Position numbers and translations under genes: made by a program. The notes under the pieces were generated by a model that had not been told where the DNA came from, did not search any database, and saw only the letters and a program-made list of their open reading frames with translations. This document shows, in pieces, positions 1-7,213 of a stretch of DNA of 64,000 bases. Origin of the DNA: Leeia speluncae (lineage in GTDB: Bacteria > Pseudomonadota > Gammaproteobacteria > Burkholderiales > Leeiaceae); NCBI RefSeq assembly GCF_020564625.1, contig NZ_JAJBZT010000006.1, positions 124,001 to 188,000 of the forward strand, read 5' to 3'. Positions within the stretch are counted from its first letter, which is position 1. The number at the start of each line of letters is the position of its first letter.

Positions 1-2
1 GC

Positions 3-344
3 TTTAGAGGTATGTATAATATGAGCCTTGCGGATTTAAAGGCTCACAAAGGTTTAAAGGACCCTAAAGCCGTTCTTTATGATTTCATGGGCTTAACAGA
101 ATTGGCTGGTAATTTATTTCGTGTTACTCAAACAGCTGAGAGAATTAAAAGCCAAAATATCAAAGGATCTATTAGTCTTACAAGTACTGCACGTGATGTG
201 GGTAAAGAAGTTAGGTCAATGATGATAAAGAACTCGGGGTCAAAACCTGAGAATCTTCAGATTGAAGAAAACATTCATGATGTTAAGAAGCAATTAAAGT
301 CAGCAAATCGTGAAATGAAAAAAATAGATAAACCCAAAAAATAA
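3..344 (+). CDS. dinD: DNA damage-inducible protein D (DinD-like), C-terminal part only
   Basis: The reading frame is open from the window edge, so only the last 113 residues are visible and the start lies to the left. The segment contains the pattern KAHKGL...LYDFMGLTELAGNLFRVTQT followed by GKEVR, which matches my memory of the C-terminal half of DinD proteins. In E. coli dinD is a LexA-regulated SOS gene whose product acts on RecA filaments. Any SOS control here would lie outside the window. The end is lysine rich. A rho-independent terminator follows within 40 bases, so the gene closes a transcription unit. It could be a host gene or prophage cargo; the sequence does not decide. Confidence 0.75.
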   Translation, partial: FRGMYNMSLADLKAHKGLKDPKAVLYDFMGLTELAGNLFRVTQTAERIKSQNIKGSISLTSTARDVGKEVRSMMIKNSGSKPENLQIEENIHDVKKQLKSANREMKKIDKPKK

Positions 345-378
345 GTCTATAAATGAATTGCTTTAATTTTTAAGTTTA

Positions 379-403
379 AACCCGCATTGGCGGGTTTTAT
401 TTT
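379..403 (+). terminator. Rho-independent terminator after dinD fragment
   Basis: Stem CCCGC (381-385) pairs with GCGGG (390-394), followed by a T-rich run. It lies 36 bases after the dinD stop codon. Confidence 0.75.
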
Positions 404-405
404 GT

Positions 406-684
406 CTATACCCCAAATGGGTTTCGCTTGCGATCACGTTTATACATTCTCCAAGTTGAGGCTAGAACAAATGCAATTAACCCCCAGATGGATTTGTTTA
501 CCTTGCTTTGGGCTTTATCCTGAAAAACTGCGTCAAACAGGGGTATTAGTCCTGTTGTATGGATATTTTGTACTTGATATGTGGCATAGCACCAAGCAAT
601 TGCAGTTATCAATGCTCCAATAGCTAGGGTAAGTAATGTCCTCTTATATTGCAGTAAATTTAAATATAACCACTCTTCCATCAT
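406..684 (-). CDS. Small two-helix membrane protein, function unknown
   Basis: About 92 residues if started at the ATGATG near 684-679, which follows a GGGGGA run on the minus strand. Two hydrophobic stretches (roughly residues 16-36 and 65-80) are separated by a polar loop, and the C-terminus is strongly basic (YKRDRKRNPF). The open frame extends upstream to 867, but that part overlaps the YHCH peptide gene in another frame, so the shorter start is preferred. It lies just downstream of that gene on the same strand and may share its transcript. No family is recognised. Position and strand, opposite to the phage late genes, suggest accessory cargo. Confidence 0.4.
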   Translation of the reverse strand: MMEEWLYLNLLQYKRTLLTLAIGALITAIAWCYATYQVQNIHTTGLIPLFDAVFQDKAQSKVNKSIWGLIAFVLASTWRMYKRDRKRNPFGV

Positions 685-811
685 TCCCCCTTTCTTTTCT
701 TTGCTTCTAACATAGGCCTTTGCGCGTTGCATTGATTTGCATCTGCGTAATAAGATGAGCTTCTCTATTTTTACTTCCATGGAATAGCTAAGCTTCTTTG
801 GATGTACTTGT

Positions 812-943
812 CTACTTACTGTTGTGGCAGTGGTAGCCGCCGTGCTTGCGGTCGTGATGACAGCCATTCTTGTTGGTTCTGCCAGAATGGGCTGATGCGA
901 CGATTGTGAGTAATGCTAAAGATAGTGTTATTACATACTTCAA
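812..943 (-). CDS. Secreted YHCH-motif (YHYH-type) small peptide
   Basis: A 43-residue protein starting with TTG at 943. It is preceded on the minus strand by AGGGGA at a spacing of six bases, which fixes the start. The first 18 residues form a clear signal peptide (MKYVITLSLALLTIVASA). The mature part begins HSGRT and contains GCHHDRK and GGYHCH. This His/Cys pattern (HSGRT-x3-GCHxxxxxGxYHCH) is typical of small secreted YHYH or excalibur-like proteins, often found in prophages and islands; metal binding is plausible but not shown. Export to the periplasm is inferred from the signal peptide. The membrane protein at 406-684 follows on the same strand. Confidence 0.75.
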   Translation of the reverse strand: MKYVITLSLALLTIVASAHSGRTNKNGCHHDRKHGGYHCHNSK

Positions 944-1018
944 TTTACATCCCCTGTTACTCTAGGCTCTTAGCCGGTCAATTAAGTGCTCAATGTCCCA
1001 AAAAGGCCGTCAACTTCT

Positions 1019-1102
1019 TCATTTAAAACCTGTTAAGTACTTTGCTGCTATGAACATCAGCGTGGCGCCCAAGGCCAACATGATGGAAGTAATTTTTTCC
1101 AT
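1019..1102 (-). CDS. Possible 27-residue hydrophobic peptide
   Basis: ATG at 1102 opens a 27-residue frame with one hydrophobic helix (TSIMLALGATLMFIAAKYL) and a lysine end. No convincing ribosome binding site precedes it. Its stop overlaps an ATG of a further ten-codon frame. It lies upstream of the YHCH peptide on the same strand. It could be a small membrane peptide or chance. Confidence 0.2.
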   Translation of the reverse strand: MEKITSIMLALGATLMFIAAKYLTGFK

Positions 1103-1388
1103 TGCTTTACCGGTGTTTACAAAAAGGGATGATGTTATCTTATGACTAGTGGGTCACCAATGTGGATGTTTAAAAATAAACCTCCAAAAAAACATACCAT
1201 TCATGCGATTTAAAACTGACTGTCTTTTCTGTATCTGAGCTGTTTTTTCTTTTATGCAATCAAGTGAAAACATCTGCAAACAGTTGTTTTCAACTGTGTT
1301 TTACTAAAAATTAAAATCTGGCACATCAATTAATGTAAGTGTTTGAATTTGTTTTGTTTTTGTAAATCTTTGATGTCGCTGTAAACAC

Positions 1389-1408
1389 CTGTAAACAACT
1401 GTTTACAG
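1389..1408. promoter_or_regulatory. Perfect 20-bp palindrome, candidate operator
   Basis: CTGTAAACA (1389-1397) is followed by AC and then TGTTTACAG (1400-1408). A further TGTAAACA copy ten bases to the left makes three evenly spaced half-sites, as expected for cooperative binding of a dimeric phage regulator. The binding protein is unknown. Confidence 0.45.
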
Positions 1409-1665
1409 CCGTTCACCTAGACGTAGTCGTAGACGTATTCGTTAACTAACTACTAACTAACTATCGCGCATGGGAAATTCAAACTTCAGTGGTTGGCTTG
1501 GTTGTAGCAATTGGCGGATAAGATATAAATTGAAACTGCTTGCGAATAAAAATAAGTGGTGGTATCTTTCAGCTCATCAATTTGAATGACGTCAACAACT
1601 GCACATGCAGGGTGTTCGATAGGTGGGAGTCTTGCTCCGGCCTTTTTTCGTCTAGAATTCCTAGA

Positions 1666-1697
1666 GCCCGCCAGCTAAACACTGGTGGGCTTTTTCA
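1666..1697 (+). terminator. Rho-independent terminator before HNH gene
   Basis: GCCCGCCAG (1666-1674) pairs with CTGGTGGGC (1682-1690) and is followed by TTTTTC. It stands about 30 bases before the HNH start codon. Confidence 0.7.
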
Positions 1698-1724
1698 TTT
1701 GCAGTTTGGCTTGGAGATATTGCA

Positions 1725-2090
1725 ATGCCAGCTGCACCACGTAAGCCCTGTACTTATCCTGGTTGCCGAACATTGGTGGCGGTGGGTCAATCAAGATGTG
1801 ATGATCATCCGCATATGAATCGGTTTGCGGATCGTGGTCGTGGTTCATCTGCTTCGCGTGGCTATGGTTGGCAATGGGCGAAGCTTCGGCGGCAAGTCAT
1901 GGAGCGTGACTGTGGTTTGTGTCAGGTTTGCCAGTCGGCTGGCTACACGATGCCAGCTACTGCGGTCGATCACATCTTGCCTAAGTCTTCGGGTGGTACT
2001 GATGCCTTGTCTAACTTGCAAGCGATTTGCGATAGCTGCCACAAGTCGAAAACGGCAAAAGAGGCTGCGAATGGTCGTACCGGTGGGTAG
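1725..2090 (+). CDS. HNH endonuclease (packaging-associated)
   Basis: A 121-residue protein; the start has GGAG eight bases upstream. The C-terminal half carries an HNH fold: CxxC at Cys66/Cys69, Asp82-His83, Asn97, CxxC at Cys102/Cys105 and His106. An N-terminal Cys9/Cys14...Cys25/His28 set may bind a second metal. Small HNH nucleases directly upstream of the terminase genes are a known part of HK97-like packaging machines, where they work with the terminase in DNA cutting at packaging. The position here fits that role exactly. A frame at 1540-1818 overlapping the start looks like a shadow. Confidence 0.9.
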   Translation: MPAAPRKPCTYPGCRTLVAVGQSRCDDHPHMNRFADRGRGSSASRGYGWQWAKLRRQVMERDCGLCQVCQSAGYTMPATAVDHILPKSSGGTDALSNLQAICDSCHKSKTAKEAANGRTGG

Positions 2091-2249
2091 GGGGTAGGGT
2101 ATCCCTATAGGATTTTCGCCCCAAGACCGAACGTTCCCCTCTCTTTTTACGCGGGACTAAAATTCATAGGGGGGGGTATAAATGCCCCCTCAGAGACCAA
2201 TTCTTCTTTTTTTTGTTTTTTTTCGTTCCAGTTTGTTTTGGAGGTCGTG
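2091..2249. other. Candidate cos region between HNH and small terminase genes
   Basis: A 160-base gene-free interval with a G-run/C-run inverted repeat (about 2168-2192, G-rich arm then CCCCCT) and a long pyrimidine tract. In cos phages of this layout the packaging site lies beside terS. No cos site is proven by the sequence alone. Confidence 0.3.
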
Positions 2250-3086
2250 GTGAGCCGGAAAACATCGTTTGCTGGCGCGACTTCTGGGCTACCTAAACCG
2301 CCTAGCTTTTTAAAGTCGGCCAGATCTAAAAATATTTTCAAATACCTGATTAGCAGTTTGCAGGATGCCTCGTTTGATTGGTCATCCAGTGTCATTCACT
2401 TGGCGCGGGTCGCGGATAAGATTGACCAGTGGCGCGAGTATGTGGATCAGCTGCATTCGCCATTGAACGCGGGTCTGCGTTATGAGCGTGACAGAAATGG
2501 CGGTTCGCTGGAGTCGGATGAGTCTAGCGCTGAGCGGCGAGCTCGCGGTGAGGTCATCAAAGACTTAGACCCAGCGGCGCTCAGTGTGATTTCAGCGGGT
2601 CGAATTCGTGCGATCAATCGGTTGGCAGAGCAAGCCGATATGTTTGGTGATCCATTTAAGATCGAAATTCCAGAAACTGGGCCGCTTGTTCGGTTGCCTG
2701 AGTCGCCGCCTTGGACGATGCGTGGCGGTGAGAAGAAGGCATGGAAGGATATTGTTGCATCGCTGGCGTACTCGACCGGAGATTATTCGACTGCGAGTGT
2801 ATCACTTGGTCTGTTGGCCGCTGCGCTTTCGGATGCTTTTTCCTGCAAGGTCTGGTTGTCTGATAACGGTGGGCGTTGTTTTGCTACTTCAGAAGAGACT
2901 AGGCGGACTTATGAAGTCTCTGCCAGTTACAACCGAGTAAAAATTGACCGACAAATTCGGGAGTTGCTGAAAAAGAATGGAATGACGGTGATGTCATGCG
3001 CACAGAACAAGGTGATAGCAAAGGGGCAGATCGTGAGTCCAGACTTGGCGGAAATTCTGGATTTTGTTCGGATGCGGCCGGATTGA
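2250..3086 (+). CDS. Putative terminase small subunit
   Basis: A 278-residue protein if started at GTG 2250, which has GGAGG five bases upstream; a TTG at 2238 is in frame but overlaps that site. Small terminase subunits bind the packaging site and load DNA on the large subunit. The assignment rests mainly on position: it lies between the HNH nuclease and the large subunit and overlaps the latter by 91 bases. The C-terminal third (residues about 155-270, with a helix-rich YNRVKIDRQIRELLKKNG segment) is compatible with P27-type small terminases. The N-terminal 150 residues make it longer than the usual 150-180 residue family members. That extension has no recognised domain. Confidence 0.6.
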   Translation: MSRKTSFAGATSGLPKPPSFLKSARSKNIFKYLISSLQDASFDWSSSVIHLARVADKIDQWREYVDQLHSPLNAGLRYERDRNGGSLESDESSAERRARGEVIKDLDPAALSVISAGRIRAINRLAEQADMFGDPFKIEIPETGPLVRLPESPPWTMRGGEKKAWKDIVASLAYSTGDYSTASVSLGLLAAALSDAFSCKVWLSDNGGRCFATSEETRRTYEVSASYNRVKIDRQIRELLKKNGMTVMSCAQNKVIAKGQIVSPDLAEILDFVRMRPD

Positions 3087-4777
3087 GCGGGTTGGTTCCT
3101 GCTGGATATGTAAAGCAGCCATGGGATGAATATGGCTTTGCGGTGATGGCCGGTGAAGTGCTTGTTTGTCGTTATACGCGATTGGCCGTTAAGCGGCACT
3201 ACGATGATTTGCTGGCAGCTGGGTCAAAGGGGTTGGTGTGGCGGCCTGATTTAGCCGATCACGTCATCAAGTTTTTCGGGTTTTGCCGGCATTCGAAGGG
3301 TGCGGGGTTTGCTGGTGAGCCGATCCGCTTGGAGGGTTGGCAAAAGTTTTGGATTGCGGTGTGTTTTGGCTGGTACCGCATTGACGGTGGACGCCGTTTT
3401 CGAACGTGGTATGAGGAAGTTGCCCGGAAGAATGGGAAATCTACCAAGCTAGCGGGTATAGGTCTTTATCTTTTTGCGATGGATAAAGAGCCGGGGGCCG
3501 AGGTTTACACAGCGGCTACCAAGCTTGAGCAGGCAAAGATTACCCATTCTGAAGCTGAAATGATGGTTAGACAGTCGCCCCAGCTTCGGGCGCTGATCAG
3601 TAACCAGAAAAACAAGCTATTCATCCAAGGGACATCAAACAAGTATGTGCCACTGGGGGCGGATGCACAGACAAGTGATGGTCTGAACGTTCATGGTGCG
3701 ATTGTCGATGAACTCCATGCACACCCGAATCGGGATTTATGGGACGTTCTGGATACTGCTCGTGGTGCTCGTAAGTGTTCTCTGATGTATGCCATCACGA
3801 CTGCTGGTTTCAATCAGGGTGAATCAATTTGTCTTGAACAGCGAAATTACTTGATCAGCATCCTTGAAGGGCATGAGGTAGATGATTCTTTTGGTGGGGT
3901 AATTTATACCCTTGATGCCGAGGACGATTGGCGAGACGAGCGGATGTGGCCTAAAGCCAATCCGAATTTTGGGATTTCAGTGTTTGCCGATGACTTGCGG
4001 AATGCATGTCGCAAGGCTATAGCCATTCCCGCTGCGCTAGCTAACTTCCTGACCAAGCGTCTGAATCTTTGGACTCAGTCAAACGAAACTTGGTTGTCTC
4101 TCGACCATTGGGACGCGGGTGCAAGCCAGTCGTTTGACGAAAATTTTCTCAAAGGTAAGCGGTGTTACGGTGGTCTTGATCTGGCGAGCACAACTGACTT
4201 AACTGCATGGGTGATGATTTTTCCTCCGCAGGACGGCGACCCGAATTGGTATGTGTTGCCGCGTTTTTTCGTGCCGGAAGAAAACATTCAGCTACGGGCA
4301 AGAAAAGACAGGGTGCCTTATCTTGCTTGGCGTGATCAGGGCTTTTTGATCGCTACACCTGGTGCAATGGTTGATCAGGACATGATTCGTGATCAGGTTA
4401 TTGACGATGCAGCTAAGTTTGACATTGTTGAGGTCGGCTACGATGAGTGGAACGCGGCCAAGATATCGGTGGAACTCACCGAGGCTGGCTTAATGATGGT
4501 GAAGCTACCTCAAAACTTCGGGAATTTGTCTACGCCAACTAAAAAGCTAGAGGGGTTGGTGTTGGAGAAAAAGATTCAGCATAACGGCCATCCGGTGCTG
4601 CGCTGGAACGCCGGTAATGTGACGTTGCTTCGTGACACAAATGATAACTATCGACCAAACAAAAAGAAGTCGCGAGAGCGTATTGACGGTGTTGTGGCTA
4701 CGATTATGGCGATTAATCGTGCTGAAATGTCGGTTGCGCCTGCTCAGTCTGTGTATGAAATGGGGGTTGGTATTTGA
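2996..4777 (+). CDS. terL: Phage terminase large subunit, HK97-type
   Basis: A 593-residue ATPase-nuclease that pumps DNA into the prohead and cuts it. A Walker A-like motif ARKNGKST lies near residues 144-151 and a Walker B motif AIVDELHAH near 234-242. The C-terminal nuclease domain begins with GGLDLASTTD, whose aspartates are candidate metal ligands. The family typically has 550-600 residues, so the gene is complete. The listed ATG lies inside the small-subunit gene; an internal start near VPAGYVKQPW would remove the overlap and cannot be excluded. The stop codon overlaps the TTG start of the next small gene. Confidence 0.93.
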   Translation: MRTEQGDSKGADRESRLGGNSGFCSDAAGLSGLVPAGYVKQPWDEYGFAVMAGEVLVCRYTRLAVKRHYDDLLAAGSKGLVWRPDLADHVIKFFGFCRHSKGAGFAGEPIRLEGWQKFWIAVCFGWYRIDGGRRFRTWYEEVARKNGKSTKLAGIGLYLFAMDKEPGAEVYTAATKLEQAKITHSEAEMMVRQSPQLRALISNQKNKLFIQGTSNKYVPLGADAQTSDGLNVHGAIVDELHAHPNRDLWDVLDTARGARKCSLMYAITTAGFNQGESICLEQRNYLISILEGHEVDDSFGGVIYTLDAEDDWRDERMWPKANPNFGISVFADDLRNACRKAIAIPAALANFLTKRLNLWTQSNETWLSLDHWDAGASQSFDENFLKGKRCYGGLDLASTTDLTAWVMIFPPQDGDPNWYVLPRFFVPEENIQLRARKDRVPYLAWRDQGFLIATPGAMVDQDMIRDQVIDDAAKFDIVEVGYDEWNAAKISVELTEAGLMMVKLPQNFGNLSTPTKKLEGLVLEKKIQHNGHPVLRWNAGNVTLLRDTNDNYRPNKKKSRERIDGVVATIMAINRAEMSVAPAQSVYEMGVGI

Positions 4778-4929
4778 AACTGCGAAAAGTTGATGTGCTG
4801 ACCTTTTTTATTGGGTTGGTGGGGGTTGGGCTCGTTACTGGTGGAATTGCTTGTTTTTCTCCTGGTGCGAGCCTGATTTTTTTAGGTGGATCGCTGATGT
4901 GGTGGTCTTATGCTGTCGCTAGGGGGTAG
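4774..4929 (+). CDS. Small phage membrane protein between terL and portal
   Basis: A 51-residue frame starting at TTG 4774, which overlaps the terL stop codon (TTGA). A GGGGG run lies a few bases upstream. It encodes a basic N-terminus (KLRKVD) and two hydrophobic segments (LTFFIGLVGVGLVTGGIACF and ASLIFLGGSLMWW). The gene ends two bases before the portal start, so it is translationally coupled on both sides. Tiny membrane proteins at this place occur in related siphoviruses; the function is unknown. Confidence 0.55.
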   Translation: MKLRKVDVLTFFIGLVGVGLVTGGIACFSPGASLIFLGGSLMWWSYAVARG

Positions 4930-4931
4930 CT

Positions 4932-6188
4932 GTGTTTTTTAGAGGCATGTTTAGCCAGCCAGCTGCATCTAGTGGTGGCTGGTTATCAAGCGTTTTTGGT
5001 GGGGCAAGTGACGCTGGTGTGCTTGTTAATGCGGATACGGCGATGGGGTTGACTGCCGTGCAGGCCTGCGTGACGTTGCTGGCCGAGTCGATCGGGCAAT
5101 TGCCCGTAGCGCTGTATCGTAGAAATGACAAAGATGGCCGTGAATTAGTACTTGATCATCCGGTAGCTAGGTTGTTGGCACGACCAAATGCGTTTCAGAC
5201 CAGCTTTGAGCATATCGAGCAAAAGCAGTTGTCGCTCGGTTTGCGCGGAAATGCGTATGTATTCAAGCAAATGGGGCAGGATGGGTATCCTGAAAGCCTT
5301 ACGGTGCTTGATCCTGATCGTGTTCAGGTGCTGAAAGGCACTGATCTGATGCCGTATTATCGGCTGATAGAGACGGGTGAGGTCTTGCCAATGCGCTTGA
5401 TTCACCATGTTCGGTGGTCTTCTGCAAACTCATATATCGGGATGTCGCCGATTGACCTGCATAAAAACGCACTTGGTTTGGCACTAGCCGTCGATAAGCA
5501 CGCAAGCAAGATGTTTCAGAATGGTACGACCTTATCCGGGGTGATCGAGCGACCAAGCGATGTTGCACCAATTGCTAGTCGTGCGGTCATTGATGGCATT
5601 CTGGATGATTGGGCAAAGCGGCAAGGCGGTTTGGATAACGTAGGTAAGACAGCATTGCTGCAAGAGGGTATGACCTTCAAGGCACTGGCGATGACTAATG
5701 AAGATGCTCAGTTGATCTTGTCACGCAAGATGAGTGTGACCGAGATTGCCCGTATTTTCAAAGTTCCGCCACATATGATCGGTGATCTGGAAAAGGCGAC
5801 CTTTAGCAATATTGAGCATCAAGCTATCCAGTTTGTTATTTACTGCTTACTGCCGTGGGTCAAACGGCATGAGCAGGCAATGATGCGTGATTTCCTACTG
5901 GATTCGGATGCTGATTTGTACATTGAGTGCAATGTTGCTGGTCTGCTTCGCGGTGATTTGAAAACTCGTTACGAGGCTTATGCCGTTGGTCGCCAGTGGG
6001 GGTGGTTGTCGGTGAATGATATTCGCCGATTGGAAAATATGTCGCCGGTAAAAGGTGGTGAAACCTATTTGCAACCGCTGAACATGGTTGATGCGACAAA
6101 GTTGCCTACGGGTAATACGGGACCGACAAAGGCCTCGGTTGATGAGGTTGAAAAAATTCTAAGTAATCAGTACGAGGTGGATAAATGA
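4932..6188 (+). CDS. Phage portal protein, HK97 family
   Basis: A 418-residue protein starting at GTG 4932 with AGGGGG five bases upstream. Portal proteins form the dodecameric ring at one capsid vertex through which DNA passes. The family pattern is clear: VQACVTLLAESIGQLPVALYRR near the N-terminus, DHPVARLLARPNAFQT, then GMSPIDLHKNALGLALAVDKHASKMFQNG and the C-terminal IARIFKVPPHMIGDLEKATFSNIEHQ. The length is normal. The stop overlaps the protease start (ATGA). Order terL-portal-protease-capsid is the standard HK97 head module. Confidence 0.95.
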   Translation: MFFRGMFSQPAASSGGWLSSVFGGASDAGVLVNADTAMGLTAVQACVTLLAESIGQLPVALYRRNDKDGRELVLDHPVARLLARPNAFQTSFEHIEQKQLSLGLRGNAYVFKQMGQDGYPESLTVLDPDRVQVLKGTDLMPYYRLIETGEVLPMRLIHHVRWSSANSYIGMSPIDLHKNALGLALAVDKHASKMFQNGTTLSGVIERPSDVAPIASRAVIDGILDDWAKRQGGLDNVGKTALLQEGMTFKALAMTNEDAQLILSRKMSVTEIARIFKVPPHMIGDLEKATFSNIEHQAIQFVIYCLLPWVKRHEQAMMRDFLLDSDADLYIECNVAGLLRGDLKTRYEAYAVGRQWGWLSVNDIRRLENMSPVKGGETYLQPLNMVDATKLPTGNTGPTKASVDEVEKILSNQYEVDK

Positions 6189-7126
6189 AGCATCCGAGAA
6201 TCGCGGGCATGATTTTTAATATGCCGCAAATGGTCATGCCGGTCGTGATGGATTCGGTTATTAGCTGGGCTAAAAAAGAGCTACAAATCAATATTGTGAA
6301 TGCGTTTCCGTCTGCAAGTAGTGAGTCCGCAGATATGGCCGCCAGTGGTTTCGGTCAGCGGTCGGCGGCTTCTGATGCTGGTAATAATGGTGTGGCGGTT
6401 ATTCCCGTGCATGGGATTTTGGTTAGCCGGGCGGGGCAGCTGAATCCGTGTGAAGTCATGACTAGTTATGACCGAATTGCTGAGCAATTTCAGGCTGCTT
6501 TAAATGATGTGGCGGTTGAGCATATCGTTTTTGATATTGATAGCCCTGGTGGTTCTGTGCCGGGGTGCTTTGAGCTGGCAAAAATGATTTACGAAGCTAG
6601 AAGCATCAAGCCAACTACCGCAATTGTAAATTACATGGCTTGTTCTGCTGGGTATCTGATTGCATCTGCATGCGGTCGAATTATTGTGAGTCAAACATCA
6701 ATTGCAGGGTCGATTGGTGTGATTGCTAAGCACGCTGACTTAAGTGCAGCGCTTGATCAACAGGGCGTAAAGATTACGACTGTTTACGCGGGGGCGCACA
6801 AAAATAACCTGTCTCCAGCAGAGCCAATTTCTGAGTTAGCACTGCAATGGCTGAATGACATGGTGCAAGGCAGTTATGCAGACTTTACTGCAGCAGTTGC
6901 CTTGTATCGCGGTATGAAAGTAGAGGATGTTGTAGCTACAGAAGCTCAGGTTTACTTCGGTCAGGCCATTATTGATAAGGGGCTGGCTGATAAGTTGGAG
7001 GCTCCGCAGGATGCGATTAACGGAGTAGTTGATGAGGTTGCTGCGATGCGTGCAAAGCGGGCTGATAAGAGTCGTACCCGGATGCAAATGCAAGCTGATG
7101 AAATGGCCATGAAAATGGCGATGTAG
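6185..7126 (+). CDS. Capsid maturation protease, S49 (SppA/protease C-like)
   Basis: A 313-residue serine peptidase that would process the capsid or scaffold during head assembly. The S49 core shows VAVIPVHGILVSR, the oxyanion segment DIDSPGGSVPGCFELAK, the nucleophile region YMACSAGYLIASACGRIIVSQTSIAGSIGV and a downstream VYAGAHKNNLSPAEPIS block. The C-terminal tail is charged and methionine rich and may act as an internal scaffold. It overlaps the portal gene by four bases and is followed by a terminator-like hairpin before the capsid gene. Confidence 0.92.
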   Translation: MKHPRIAGMIFNMPQMVMPVVMDSVISWAKKELQINIVNAFPSASSESADMAASGFGQRSAASDAGNNGVAVIPVHGILVSRAGQLNPCEVMTSYDRIAEQFQAALNDVAVEHIVFDIDSPGGSVPGCFELAKMIYEARSIKPTTAIVNYMACSAGYLIASACGRIIVSQTSIAGSIGVIAKHADLSAALDQQGVKITTVYAGAHKNNLSPAEPISELALQWLNDMVQGSYADFTAAVALYRGMKVEDVVATEAQVYFGQAIIDKGLADKLEAPQDAINGVVDEVAAMRAKRADKSRTRMQMQADEMAMKMAM

Positions 7127-7163
7127 TTTTTAAAGTTGTTTTCCTCTTCGTGGGGATTGTTAG

Positions 7164-7188
7164 CCCGGCCTAGTGCCGGGTTTTTTAT
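7164..7188 (+). terminator. Hairpin terminator upstream of capsid gene
   Basis: CCCGGC (7164-7169) pairs with GCCGGG (7175-7180), followed by six Ts. The capsid start lies 26 bases further on. Confidence 0.75.
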
Positions 7189-7213
7189 TGGTTGTCTTTT
7201 TTGTGAGGGCAGT

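Larger units (their letters stand above)
1103..1724. promoter_or_regulatory. Gene-free regulatory region before the late genes, with palindromes
   Basis: No convincing gene is seen. The stretch is AT-rich and holds an inverted repeat ACAGTTG (1280-1286)/CAACTGT (1291-1297) and a 20-base palindrome at 1389-1408. A third TGTAAACA half-site lies at 1380-1387. Short tandem repeats of the ACGTA and TAACTAAC type run from about 1420 to 1465. This looks like a control region for the packaging operon. A terminator-like hairpin at 1666-1697 lies just before the HNH gene. Confidence 0.5.

Noticed and set aside
685-867. N-terminal extension of the membrane protein at 406-684
   Set aside because: It overlaps the YHCH peptide gene in another frame, is Thr/Ala low-complexity at its start and has no ribosome site.
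1412-1470. Tandem short repeats taken as a possible CRISPR array
   Set aside because: Units are 4-8 bases with no spacers; no cas gene is present anywhere in the window.
1540-1818. 92-codon plus-strand frame before the HNH gene
   Set aside because: It runs through the terminator hairpin at 1666-1697, has no ribosome site and overlaps the well-supported HNH start.
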